Origin: an uncultured bacterium
GTDB lineage: Bacteria > Vulcanimicrobiota > Xenobia > Xenobiales > Xenobiaceae
DNA length: 37,326 bases
Direction of reading: 5' to 3'
NCBI GenBank assembly: GCA_934636825.1
Contig: CAKUBG010000025.1
Location: 1 to 37,326, forward strand
Shown here: positions 6,377-14,961 of the stretch, in pieces
Layout: every line of letters begins with the position of its first letter
Numbering within the stretch: position 1 is the stretch's first letter
The notes under the pieces: generated by a model
The model's input: the letters and a program-made list of their open reading frames with translations, nothing else
Told to the model about the DNA's origin: nothing
The model's database searches: none
Program-made: the position numbers and the translations under genes

Positions 6377-8761
6377 TTAGGCTCTATCCACAGTTACCAC
6401 ACTGTCTATAGAGCGTATTTCATCCATAAGCATTTCCAATTCGTCTACTGAAGCGGCGCCAACTTCTATTCTGATATTGGTCACGTTTTTGGCATAATCA
6501 TTGGTAAATTGATAGCTGTAGATCAGCACATTTTTATTATCAAAAACACTGATAATAGAATTGGATAAGCCATGGCAAACTAGAGCAGACACAGAAATAG
6601 TGGCCCTAAGCATAAACAACTTGGGATCGATATCGCTAATCCATTCAGCCTCATGGACTTCAGCTCCGTCAGCCAAAGCAGAACATCCTTCACGATGTAT
6701 AAAGTAACCCTTGCTTTTGGGATCACGCGAAGCTTTTATAGTATCGCCAAAAACCGGTGTACAAAGGCGACAAATAAAACAACGCGCCTTAGGCACTTGC
6801 GGAATGCGGATAGAGAGCGAAACATCACGCAAACGCTGAGGATCAGCATCCAAATTCTCGAATTTTTGCGGATTATTCTCGCGGTAATTTTTCAAACATT
6901 TTACAAAGCTAGCCAAGGGAGTACGATAACTTCCCACTGCAATATACAAATCGTCCAGAGATTGAAAATTGAGAGATTTTACGATAGCTCGCATAATTTC
7001 GGCGTTGGTCTGAGCACCAGCCGCTCCCTGGCGGATAAGCTCCGCACAGATCATTTTATAACCGATACTGCGATTGGGCTCAGGAGTCTGATGATTGTAA
7101 AACCATTTGCTGATGCTGGAGCGAGCTTGTCTAGTGCGACAGTGTGAATACCAAGAGCGTGAGGGATTCTCCTGATCAGCAGCCAAGATTAAAACGACAT
7201 CATTATCGCGTAACTCGTAACCGGTAAGCGATACTTCCGCATCATTGACTACAGCGCCAGTACAGCGCAAGCCCAAGTGGGTATGAATCTTAAAAGCAAA
7301 GTCTAAAGGCGTAGAGCCTTGCGGCAATTCAATACTGCGTCCTTCCGGAGTAAGACAAACGACCCCAACGCTAAGCTCGTCTTGGCAAAGAACATCCAAA
7401 AAGTCTTGATCTTCTTTGCATCCTTCTTTGATATGGCTAAGCGAAGCCAACCAAGGAGCCAAAGGACGGAAAAGTTTATTAACCTCACCGCTCTTTATAT
7501 CGGCATTGTAACGTCCTGAGACAAAAACATTGAGAACACCCAAATTATTTTCGACTTCTTCATCTTCAGTACAAATTTGCACTTCCACAGGCTGAGAACA
7601 GATGCCAGGAATAGTAGTATGTAAAGCCTGGTAGTTGTTACCTTTGGGATTGGCAATATAATCACGGAATTTGCCTTGCATAAAACCGAAGCGTTGGTGA
7701 ATTACCCGCAATACTTGGTAGCAAGTATTCTTATCATCGACCACTATGGAAATAGGATCGAGGTCAAAAATTTGACCCAAAGTTTTATGCTGGCGACGCA
7801 TTTTGGCAAAAACTGAATATAAAGCTTTAGTACGCAACTCCACTTTGGCTTTGATAGACTCCTCAGCCAAGGCATCTTGGATAGCTTTAAGAGCGGCAGA
7901 CACAGCTTGGCAGCGTTTTTGACGTTCTTTGGCCAAAGATTCTTTTAGGCAAGCGTATTGCTGCGGCTCGAGATAGAAGAAGCACAAATCTTCCAATTCG
8001 GTTTTGAAAGGCCACATGCCCAAACGGGTGGCCAAAGGAGCAAAGAAATTGAGCGTTTCCTGAGCTATGCGAATTTGTTTATCCTGGCGCAAACCATCTA
8101 AAGTGCGCATATTGTGCAATCTATCGGCCAATTTAATAATAATGACACGAATATCTTTAGACATTTCCGTCACCAGTTTAGTCAAACTGGCCGCTTTATC
8201 GTCTATTTTGGCTTGGCGAGCCCTTTCCCTAAGTTGAGCTGGAGTGAGAGGAGCGGCCAAACTGCGTCCCAAAAACAAATTGATGCCTAAAGATGCTTGC
8301 AAAGAAGCGGCTAGACTTACAGAAGCTTCCGAGACAGCCGCTTTAACAGCATCACGACGCTGTCTAGCGCTAGCTTTACCTATCTTGGTTAATCCGTCAA
8401 CTATATTGCGTATATCGGTTCCGAAATAGTTTTTAATATCGTCTAAGCTGACTTTATCTTCGTTATCTTCATACACGTCGTGAAGATAAGCTGCAGCCAC
8501 ACTGGAAACGTCCAGTTTAAACGGAGCCAAAATTTGAGCTACAGCTACAGGATGAGAGATATACGGTTTGCCATTGATGCGCGGCTTTTGGAACTGGTGC
8601 CAATAACAAGCATAAGGGTAAACTTTTTGCAAAATAAACTCTTGCTGCTCCGGCGGAAGATGAGCTATGCTCTGCTTGACAATTTCTTCAAGATCCGGGT
8701 ATGTGGGGATATTCGCTTCAAATTTTAATTGTGGATTACAGCCTTCAGGAATATAAGTCAT
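6377..8761 (-). CDS. RSH2: RelA/SpoT homologue, hydrolase site intact, synthetase site damaged
   Basis: A 794-residue long RSH. I chose ATG 8761 because GGGAGC lies 5 bases upstream; the frame also extends to TTG 8797 without support. Hydrolase residues are intact: His70, His94-Asp95 with Glu98-Asp99, Asp213 and Asn217. In the synthetase part, Arg310, Lys312, Asp333 and Glu393 remain. Other residues differ: the usual Ile-Arg is Ile-Ser338, the Gln-Ile-Arg-Thr arginine is Cys397, the following His is Glu402, and the Ala-Ala-His-Trp motif is Leu-Asn-Val-Phe. TGS is at about 467-525, the Cys motif is Cys661, Cys664, Cys667, His689, Cys693, and an ACT-like domain follows at 718-791. Synthesis is probably weak or absent while hydrolysis should work. 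An Ala-rich insert (about 130-187) separates hydrolase helices. It is the middle gene of the RSH array. Confidence 0.92.
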   Translation of the reverse strand: MTYIPEGCNPQLKFEANIPTYPDLEEIVKQSIAHLPPEQQEFILQKVYPYACYWHQFQKPRINGKPYISHPVAVAQILAPFKLDVSSVAAAYLHDVYEDNEDKVSLDDIKNYFGTDIRNIVDGLTKIGKASARQRRDAVKAAVSEASVSLAASLQASLGINLFLGRSLAAPLTPAQLRERARQAKIDDKAASLTKLVTEMSKDIRVIIIKLADRLHNMRTLDGLRQDKQIRIAQETLNFFAPLATRLGMWPFKTELEDLCFFYLEPQQYACLKESLAKERQKRCQAVSAALKAIQDALAEESIKAKVELRTKALYSVFAKMRRQHKTLGQIFDLDPISIVVDDKNTCYQVLRVIHQRFGFMQGKFRDYIANPKGNNYQALHTTIPGICSQPVEVQICTEDEEVENNLGVLNVFVSGRYNADIKSGEVNKLFRPLAPWLASLSHIKEGCKEDQDFLDVLCQDELSVGVVCLTPEGRSIELPQGSTPLDFAFKIHTHLGLRCTGAVVNDAEVSLTGYELRDNDVVLILAADQENPSRSWYSHCRTRQARSSISKWFYNHQTPEPNRSIGYKMICAELIRQGAAGAQTNAEIMRAIVKSLNFQSLDDLYIAVGSYRTPLASFVKCLKNYRENNPQKFENLDADPQRLRDVSLSIRIPQVPKARCFICRLCTPVFGDTIKASRDPKSKGYFIHREGCSALADGAEVHEAEWISDIDPKLFMLRATISVSALVCHGLSNSIISVFDNKNVLIYSYQFTNDYAKNVTNIRIEVGAASVDELEMLMDEIRSIDSVVTVDRA

Positions 8762-8810
8762 AGTCAGCTCCCTTTTCTTTGTTTTTACAGTCGCCAAGCA
8801 ACAGCGACAT
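8745..8810 (-). CDS. Possible leader peptide overlapping the RSH2 start
   Basis: A 21-codon ORF starts at ATG 8810, has AGGGAGAGGG just upstream, and ends at a TGA inside RSH2, 17 bases past the RSH2 ATG (8761). It encodes Met-Ser-Leu-Leu-Leu-Gly-Asp, then a Lys-rich stretch. Three consecutive Leu codons (CTG TTG CTT) sit within a small hairpin (GTCGC/GCGAC). Ribosomes ending here could re-initiate on RSH2, so the ORF could couple or modulate RSH2 translation. The Shine-Dalgarno is among the strongest in the operon. No homology is recognised and the peptide may be non-functional. Confidence 0.35.
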   Translation of the reverse strand: MSLLLGDCKNKEKGADYDLYS

Positions 8811-8851
8811 ATTTTCCCTCTCCCTACAGCTTTCGCGTTTATCAGTTGCTT

Positions 8852-11284
8852 TTAAAGTCGACGGACTTCGGCAGCGCCGTCTATTTTCCGCAAGTTTTCT
8901 ATTAAGCCGTTAAGTTCGTTAATATCAGAAACGCCAACAGTCAGGACAATATGTGCGGCGCTACCGACAAAATTATTTTGCAATTGAAGGTCATAAATTT
9001 TATGTTCGCTATCATGGCAACGCACAATAGTTTCTATGGCCAAAGCGTAATTGTAAACAGCCTTGAGCTCAATTTTGGCTCTCAGAGCCGAATTGACGCC
9101 AACAGGGTGAGCATTGTCCAGCCAAAAAGCCTTTTCCTCGATAAGAGCCTGCCCAAGCTCCGCTTGTTCAACACTTTCAGCTTTTTGGCAGCCATTACGG
9201 TGAAGAGTTAGATGTTCGTAATCGATGCCGATAACCGAAATATCATCACCAACTATCGGACAGCACTCTTGACAAAGATATACATTACAATTGCTCAGCC
9301 CCGGTATATGTATCCAAGCCGACACTTCGCACAGATTTACCATAGCCGTAGCTTTATTCTCAGTACCGTAGCCCAGCTTACACTCTTCAAATTGAGCGCT
9401 TACAAATTTGAGGCTAATTCTACGTGTGCCGATCATGCTCAATAAATCTGCCACTGATCGGCAACCGCATTTGCCAACCAAAATAGACATAAATTCTTCA
9501 TTTTTTTGCATGCCCGGCAAATCAGCCCGCAAAAGAGCTGCCGTCAACAGCTTCTGACCATAAGCTCTGTTGGAATCGGCGCTGTAATTTTCTTGATACC
9601 AATTGCTTAAAGCTGTTCTGGCTTGAGGTGTGCAACAATAGTCGAACCAGCTGCGTTGAGGAATAACATTATCAGAGCTGACAATAGTAACAAAATCATT
9701 ATCCTTAAGTTTATATTCCAGGCAAGACACAGAATGGTCGTTTACCAAAGCTCCTTCGCAAGCCAACCCTAAGTCATCACGAATGGCAAAAGCGAAGTCT
9801 AAAGGTGTAGAACCTACAGGCAAATCCACAGAATCGCCATGAGGAGTAAAACAAGTAATGGAGTGAGCTAAACTTCCACTCAAAGCCCAGTCCAAGAAGT
9901 CGGTATTCTCTGCAGCTACGTCATGTAAAGCTCTAATAGAGCTTACCCAAGAAGCCCATTTGCTGCGCAAAGCCGAACCGACATTGCGCCCTTCTAAACC
10001 ATAGTCAAAGTCTTTAAATTCAGCAAAAACGCCAATATTATTAGTAATTTGATGTTCTGCTGAGTTAATACGAATTTTTATTACTCGCCTTCCGCAACCA
10101 CGTATAGCTAAATGGATCGCCTGGTACTTATTGGCTTTAGGAGTTGAAATATAGTCAAAGTAGAGACGAGTGCCACATAGATGGAAATTTCTTTTAATAG
10201 TACTTTCAGCATCGTAGCAAGCATCTTTGTCCGGCACCGTAATCATAACTGAACTTAAGCCGTTGACTTCTTCCAAAGAAGTAATGCCGCTGCTTTCCAT
10301 CCTTTTGAAAATAGTATAAAAACCGCTATCATCAATTTTGATATCAGCCTGCAATGATTTGCGACAAAAAGCTTCCTTTATTTGTTTAATTGTGGCTTCA
10401 ATAATGGGCCGCCGCTCTTGACGCACAGTTTCGACTTTTTTGCAGAAAATATCGTATATATTGTCGTACAAATAGCGGAAGCAAAGTTCTTCTAATTCTT
10501 TTTTTATTTCCCAAACGCCGAAACGATCGGCAATAGGACAGAAAAATTCCAAAGTTTCTCGGGCTATTCTCTTTTGCTTATCAGGCCTTAAACTGCCTAA
10601 AGTTCTGAGATTGTGTAATCTATCTGCTAATTTAATTAAAATAATTCTCGGATCTTCAGCTATACCCAAAAGTAATTTGGCCAGAGAGGCATTCTTGTTG
10701 GCAATTTTTATACGTTTAGCTTCAACTTGTTTGTCAACACCGGGACTAAGTTGTCTAACTTCATTATTTTCTTGCCCAACTAGAGATCTATATACTTTTT
10801 GATTGGAAATTGTACTGTAGCCACTCTCAGATATTTCTTTTCTCAGAGCAGCCGTTTGCCTTCGGTTTTGCGAAGTGACTATACCTATTTTTGTCATTCC
10901 ATCGACTAACAAGCGAATTTCCGGCCCGAAATAGCGAGCGATTTCATCTAAAGATACTCTTTCGGCATTGTCTTCATAGGTATCGTGCATAAGGCCGGCA
11001 CAAAGGGTATCGCAATCTACATGATATTTTGCCAAAATTTCGGCCACAGCAATGGGATGGATAATGTAAGGCTCACCGCTTTTACGGAATTGTCCGTCAT
11101 GGAAATAGTAAGTAAAAGGATAGACTTTCTCTATAAAAAAACGACGCTGAGCTTCCGGTAAATACTCAGAAAGCTTCCTCACTCTTTCATCAAATTCAGA
11201 TCGGCGCTTTATTTGCAAATATTTGCCCGGAAGTGGTTCATAACTCGCTGATTCCTTTTCAAAAGACCACCCATTTACTGTCAT
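8852..11284 (-). CDS. RSH3: RelA/SpoT homologue, hydrolase site intact, synthetase site lost
   Basis: An 810-residue long RSH and first gene of the operon, with a strong GGAGGT site before ATG 11284. The hydrolase part keeps His76, His100-Asp101 with Glu104-Asp105, Asp221 and Asn225. The synthetase fold is still recognisable (Phe-Asp-Tyr-Ile-Ser-Thr-Pro-Lys at 376-383, then Tyr-Gln-Ala-Ile-His), but residues that act in nucleotide binding or catalysis in RSH1 are replaced: Arg to Asp318, Lys to Ser320, Asp to Gly342, Arg to Met347, Glu to Lys403 and Arg to Asn407. It should therefore not make (p)ppGpp. TGS is at about 475-537, the Cys motif is Cys671, Cys674, Cys675, His695, Cys699, and an ACT-like domain follows at 735-807. 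Likely a (p)ppGpp hydrolase or regulatory subunit. The frame is open over full length, so it is not a pseudogene. Confidence 0.92.
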   Translation of the reverse strand: MTVNGWSFEKESASYEPLPGKYLQIKRRSEFDERVRKLSEYLPEAQRRFFIEKVYPFTYYFHDGQFRKSGEPYIIHPIAVAEILAKYHVDCDTLCAGLMHDTYEDNAERVSLDEIARYFGPEIRLLVDGMTKIGIVTSQNRRQTAALRKEISESGYSTISNQKVYRSLVGQENNEVRQLSPGVDKQVEAKRIKIANKNASLAKLLLGIAEDPRIILIKLADRLHNLRTLGSLRPDKQKRIARETLEFFCPIADRFGVWEIKKELEELCFRYLYDNIYDIFCKKVETVRQERRPIIEATIKQIKEAFCRKSLQADIKIDDSGFYTIFKRMESSGITSLEEVNGLSSVMITVPDKDACYDAESTIKRNFHLCGTRLYFDYISTPKANKYQAIHLAIRGCGRRVIKIRINSAEHQITNNIGVFAEFKDFDYGLEGRNVGSALRSKWASWVSSIRALHDVAAENTDFLDWALSGSLAHSITCFTPHGDSVDLPVGSTPLDFAFAIRDDLGLACEGALVNDHSVSCLEYKLKDNDFVTIVSSDNVIPQRSWFDYCCTPQARTALSNWYQENYSADSNRAYGQKLLTAALLRADLPGMQKNEEFMSILVGKCGCRSVADLLSMIGTRRISLKFVSAQFEECKLGYGTENKATAMVNLCEVSAWIHIPGLSNCNVYLCQECCPIVGDDISVIGIDYEHLTLHRNGCQKAESVEQAELGQALIEEKAFWLDNAHPVGVNSALRAKIELKAVYNYALAIETIVRCHDSEHKIYDLQLQNNFVGSAAHIVLTVGVSDINELNGLIENLRKIDGAAEVRRL

Positions 11285-11778
11285 ACACTTACCTCCGTGC
11301 TGTAATAAGAGAAAATTAGTAGCCCTTCCGCCAAGTTTTTGGGAAATAACTCCGATAAGCCAAAAATCTACCTATAAAAACGCATACTGTGTGCAGTAAT
11401 TCTATTATACTCAGTCGGCACACGCAGTCTATTGCCCTAAAAACCTACTTAGTAGCTTAACTGATCGAGTTAAGATTGTGAACTGCACTAAGCGGAAATA
11501 GCACTAAAAATGACCTTATTTTAACATTATTGCCAAGTTTCGGCGAATTATCGGCCGCAGCTACCTTATCCGCTGCCGACTAAGCGATTCCGGTTCAGGC
11601 ATTGTACTTACACCTGTTATATTTATACTATCAAATCGCCGCTCAGTATATACACTATCTCAATAGTTAACTTTTTTGTCAAGGACAAAGTAAAAAAAGC
11701 AGGCAATAAGCGGCCTTTTATTAAAGCTTCACTTTGTTCTAATTCAGCGCAAAAATCAACAATATTCGAGGAAAATTT
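11285..11778. other. 494-base divergent intergenic region between RSH3 and the M2 peptidase
   Basis: No convincing ORF is present. The region carries the RSH3 promoter candidate at 11404-11431. A further minus-strand TTGACA (11677-11682), 17 bases from GATAGT (11654-11659), is a possible second, distal promoter. On the plus strand, TTGTAC (11602-11607) and TATACT (11624-11629), 16 bases apart, may drive the peptidase gene. I see no riboswitch or tRNA. Confidence 0.45.
11404..11431 (-). promoter_or_regulatory. Promoter of the RSH3-RSH2-RSH1-dtd-cheY operon
   Basis: On the minus strand, TAGACT (11426-11431) and a perfect TATAAT (11404-11409) are 16 bases apart. Transcription would begin about 110 bases before the RSH3 ATG. 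No comparable promoter was found in the 60-90 base gaps downstream, which supports a single operon. Confidence 0.6.
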
Positions 11779-13485
11779 ATGTTCAGAAAATTCCGTTTTA
11801 CAGCTGCAGCTGCCATTTTGGGAGCAGCCGTTTTAGGCAGTTCTCTAGTTCAAGCCGTTCCGCAAACTCCTCAACAGCAATTTTCAGCCTTGCGTGACAA
11901 GTATGTAGCTCAAATTCAGCCTTTAGAAAAAGAGGCCAACGAAGCTTGGTGGGAATCGGCAACCACCGGTTCCGATCAAGCCTACCAAAGACGCGAGAAA
12001 GCGGATAACGCTGCAGCCAAGCTCCACCAAGATAAAAAAGTATTTCGCCAACTTAAGGCCTTGCGCAATTCAGGAAAAATAACCGATCCTATGCAAGCTC
12101 GCCAGCTTGATTTGATGTATTACGCCTACTTACCGTATCAGGCCGACGCAGCTATTACTTCCAAAATTATCTCCCGCGAAGCCGAAGTAGATAAAATTTT
12201 CAATACTCACCGCAGCACCGTAGATGGTCAGAAATTAACCGAAAATGATGTGCGCAAAGTCATAGCTGAAAGTAACGACAGCAGCAAAGTTCGTCAAGCC
12301 TGGCTAGGATACATGGAAGTTGGGCGCAAAGTAGCCATACCTTTAAAAGACTTAGTCAAATTGCGCAATAAAATGGCCCGCCAGCTCGGTTATCGCGACT
12401 TCTTTGCCATGCAATTGGACTTGCAAGAGTTTAATGAGCAAGAACTCTTTGCCACCTTCGACGAGCTGGATAAATTGACCGCCGCTCCTTTTGCTGAATT
12501 GAAACAAGAAATTGACTCTTATCAGCGTCAGCGTTTCAACCTTGGCAAAGATGAAGCCGTACGCCCGTGGCATTTGGGCGATCTCTTCTTCCAAGAAGCT
12601 CCAGAATTAAAAGAAGACGGAGTCAATTTAGACGACATTTACAAAGATTCAGATCCGGTAGTTCTTTCCACAAAATATTACAACAGCCTGAACATGAACC
12701 CGGAAAAGATTATTGCCCGCAGCGATCTTTACGAACGCAGTGGCAAAAGTCCACACGCTTTCGAAACTTGTATAGATAGAGAGCAAGACATACGCGTTTT
12801 ATGCAATGTTAAACCCAACGGCGCTTGGATGGATACGGTAAATCACGAGCTCGGCCATGGACTTTACGATCAATACATCGATCCATCTTTGCCTTATTTA
12901 TTGCGCACTCCTGCTCACATTTTAACTACCGAAGGCTTTGCCATGTTTATGGGAGAAATGACCCGCACTCCCGATTTTCTGGCTAAAGTGGTAGGTTTAA
13001 AAGGCGAAAATCTGGAGAAATATTCCCACGCTTCCTGGCGTTTGCTCCGTTCCGAACGTCTGATCTTCAGTCGTTGGACTCAAACTATGCTCCACTTCGA
13101 AAAAGAAATGTATGCCAATCCGGATCAAGATTTAAATAAGTTATGGTGGGATCTCAAAGCTAAATATCAGCTCCAGGCTCCTCCTACCGATATGAGTGGC
13201 CAAGATTATGGTGCAAAAATGCACATTGTGGGCGCCCCTGTCTATTACCACAACTACATGATGGGCGATTTATTCGCTTCTCAAGTTTATGCATACATGA
13301 CTAAAAATATCATGCATGTAGACGATCCTTTACAAACTTCTCTGTATGGCGATCCCAAAGCCGGACAATACTTGCGCGAGCAAATTTTTGCCAGAGGCAG
13401 TCGCACAGACTGGAGACAAATGTGCCAAGAGGCTACCGGCGAGCCTTTAAGCCCAAAAGCCTTCGCTAAACTTTTCTTAAAATAG
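11779..13485 (+). CDS. Exported M2-family (ACE-like) zinc metallopeptidase
   Basis: A 568-residue protein with a Sec signal peptide (about residues 1-26, Val-Gln-Ala before the cleavage point). The zinc site is His356-Glu-Leu-Gly-His360, with the third ligand probably Glu385 in Thr-Thr-Glu-Gly-Phe-Ala-Met, 25 residues later. The flanking patterns (Asp-Arg-Glu-x-Asp-Ile-Arg-Val-Leu-Cys-Asn-Val, Tyr-Leu-Leu-Arg-Thr-Pro-Ala-His) match bacterial proteins annotated as M2 metallopeptidases, which cut dipeptides from peptide C-termini. The length is close to one ACE catalytic domain. GAGGA stands before the ATG. It probably acts in the periplasm or outside the cell on peptides. M3-type peptidases share the HExxH fold and are the alternative. 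Confidence 0.85.
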   Translation: MFRKFRFTAAAAILGAAVLGSSLVQAVPQTPQQQFSALRDKYVAQIQPLEKEANEAWWESATTGSDQAYQRREKADNAAAKLHQDKKVFRQLKALRNSGKITDPMQARQLDLMYYAYLPYQADAAITSKIISREAEVDKIFNTHRSTVDGQKLTENDVRKVIAESNDSSKVRQAWLGYMEVGRKVAIPLKDLVKLRNKMARQLGYRDFFAMQLDLQEFNEQELFATFDELDKLTAAPFAELKQEIDSYQRQRFNLGKDEAVRPWHLGDLFFQEAPELKEDGVNLDDIYKDSDPVVLSTKYYNSLNMNPEKIIARSDLYERSGKSPHAFETCIDREQDIRVLCNVKPNGAWMDTVNHELGHGLYDQYIDPSLPYLLRTPAHILTTEGFAMFMGEMTRTPDFLAKVVGLKGENLEKYSHASWRLLRSERLIFSRWTQTMLHFEKEMYANPDQDLNKLWWDLKAKYQLQAPPTDMSGQDYGAKMHIVGAPVYYHNYMMGDLFASQVYAYMTKNIMHVDDPLQTSLYGDPKAGQYLREQIFARGSRTDWRQMCQEATGEPLSPKAFAKLFLK

Positions 13486-13510
13486 CGAAAATACGGCAAA
13501 AAGGATAACG

Positions 13511-13538
13511 CCGTCGGGCTTTATAAAAAGCCCGACGG
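13511..13538 (+). terminator. Hairpin after the M2 peptidase gene
   Basis: A perfect 11-base stem (CCGTCGGGCTT with AAGCCCGACGG) encloses a 6-base loop. It lacks a clean U-tract (TTGCC follows), so termination may be partial and the lipoprotein gene downstream may be read through. Confidence 0.55.
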
Positions 13539-13584
13539 TTGCCAACGCCATAACAGTTATAAGGACTAAGGAGCAAGCCCAAAA

Positions 13585-14283
13585 ATGAAAAGAAGTTCTT
13601 TATTACAAATTGCGCTAAGTTCGCTTCTAATTGGCCTTAGTACAGTTTCTTGCGCCGCCCCTACTTCATCTCTAGATGGAAATCGGCTGCCAACGGCTTC
13701 TTCCTCTCCCAGCCTTTCCACTACAGCCTCTCCAACACCTCAATCATACATTGAAGCTACTCCCATTCCCAATACAGCCCCTGAAACTTCTGCAGCCAAG
13801 CAAGATGTTGCAGAGAGCAAAAATAAGCAACCGGCCCCAGATCTCACTCCGGGACAACCAGATCCGGCTGTGCAGGCTTCTCGCATAAAAGAGCCCTATG
13901 AGAAAGATGGCAGTGCCAAAAATGTCATTCCCGGTCAACCTCCCAAAGCCGGAAAGCCTCTTCCTCCAACTGCTCCTGGCAAGCCTCAAGCACCCCAAAG
14001 CGGTATTCCCGAGCCTCCTAAGCCAGGTGTTCCAAGCGCCCCCACCCCCGGCCAACCGACCGATCCAGCCGCAGTTACTCCCGCCGCACCACTTCCTGTA
14101 AAACCTCAGGAACCTCGAGCAGTAATTCCTGCCAATCCTAAACCCGCTGTTCCACAAGTAAAAGCAGTAAGGCCAACATCTCCTTCAAAAGTTCAGGTTA
14201 CACCTTCACCTGTACAGAAGAAATCAGGCGTAAATAAATCCAAGGTCAAAATCGATTTAAAAAATCTACCTGACAAAAAGTGA
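13585..14283 (+). CDS. Pro-rich lipoprotein of unknown function
   Basis: A 232-residue protein with a basic N-terminus, a hydrophobic core and a lipobox-like Thr-Val-Ser-Cys23, so it is probably lipid-anchored. The rest is low complexity: Ser/Thr/Pro-rich to about 75, then Pro-Gly-(Gln/Lys/Val)-Pro units repeating from about 87 to 155, and a Lys-rich tail (about 190-232). No folded domain is seen. Such Pro-rich tails often span the cell envelope, like TonB or wall-crossing linkers, but that is inference. AAGGAG lies 11 bases before the ATG. It follows the exported peptidase and ends at a bidirectional terminator. Confidence 0.75.
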   Translation: MKRSSLLQIALSSLLIGLSTVSCAAPTSSLDGNRLPTASSSPSLSTTASPTPQSYIEATPIPNTAPETSAAKQDVAESKNKQPAPDLTPGQPDPAVQASRIKEPYEKDGSAKNVIPGQPPKAGKPLPPTAPGKPQAPQSGIPEPPKPGVPSAPTPGQPTDPAAVTPAAPLPVKPQEPRAVIPANPKPAVPQVKAVRPTSPSKVQVTPSPVQKKSGVNKSKVKIDLKNLPDKK

Positions 14284-14293
14284 ACCATAAAAG

Positions 14294-14336
14294 AATAAAG
14301 CCTGCGAAGCAAATAAATTGCCTAGCAGGCTTTATT
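14294..14336. terminator. Bidirectional terminator between lipoprotein and MarR genes
   Basis: A 12-base perfect stem (AATAAAGCCTGC with GCAGGCTTTATT) around a 19-base loop lies between the two convergent genes. The A/T-rich outer part gives a U-rich tail on either strand. Confidence 0.8.
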
Positions 14337-14400
14337 ACCTTCCCGAATATTCTGAAATTTTCAGAATTTCAAAAGTCAGATAAGGCGAACTTCGCCTCTT

Positions 14401-14961
14401 TTAGTTTTGGACCGCTTCTTCCATAGAAGCAATAATATCAGCCACTACTTTCAAATCGGCGGACAATTTCTGTACATCGATACCCTGTTGGGAAATTCGG
14501 TCGATTATTTCGGAATTTAATTTCCTAATAGCAGGCCTGGCTTCTTGGAGTGCCTGACGCCCGGAATCGCTTATTTTCAGAAGTTTGCCTCGCTCAGATT
14601 TGCCGTTTTTCTTTTCTTCAGCCCAGCTGTTTTCCTGAACCAAAACTCTCATATTACGGCACATAGTGGCTGTATCAACCCCTAAATGTTTGGCCAGCTC
14701 TACTTGAGAGACACCTTCTTTTATCTCTTGAGAGTCTTCGGAACTGCACCAACTCAGATCTTCAAGAGCTTCCAAAACGGCTACTTGAGTAACTCTGATA
14801 GGTAACTCCACACGAAAAGCAGTCGCTGTATTGTTACTGCTCTTGCGGGTGCGTTCGACAGATATTTTTGGCATCAGCGTATTGTAAAGACGCGTCATAG
14901 CCCTAGACAGAGAACGAAGGTCGGAGCAAAGAGAGCCGTCTACTTCACCAGTTTTTTTCAT
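14401..14961 (-). CDS. MarR-type winged-helix transcriptional regulator
   Basis: A 186-residue protein counted from ATG 14961 (a TTG directly before it extends the frame by one codon), with AGGGAA upstream. The central part has the MarR order: a helix, then Val-Ser-Gln-Val-Glu-Leu-Ala-Lys-His-Leu-Gly-Val-Asp-Thr-Ala-Thr-Met-Cys-Arg-Asn-Met (helix-turn-helix), a wing with Lys/Arg-rich turns, and Ile-Ser-Asp-Ser-Gly-Arg-Gln-Ala. A long C-terminal helix fits dimerisation. Family members repress genes and are released by small ligands or oxidation. No obvious operator palindrome was found nearby and the target is unknown. It stands alone, convergent with the lipoprotein gene. Confidence 0.85.
   Translation of the reverse strand: MKKTGEVDGSLCSDLRSLSRAMTRLYNTLMPKISVERTRKSSNNTATAFRVELPIRVTQVAVLEALEDLSWCSSEDSQEIKEGVSQVELAKHLGVDTATMCRNMRVLVQENSWAEEKKNGKSERGKLLKISDSGRQALQEARPAIRKLNSEIIDRISQQGIDVQKLSADLKVVADIIASMEEAVQN

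Noticed and set aside
8762..8797. Upstream TTG start (8797) for RSH2
   Set aside because: No Shine-Dalgarno in front of it, while ATG 8761 has GGGAGC at good spacing.
8852..11284. RSH3 as a pseudogene
   Set aside because: The 810-codon frame is intact, has a strong Shine-Dalgarno, and keeps hydrolase, TGS and Cys motifs, so loss of the synthetase site looks selected or tolerated in a working gene.
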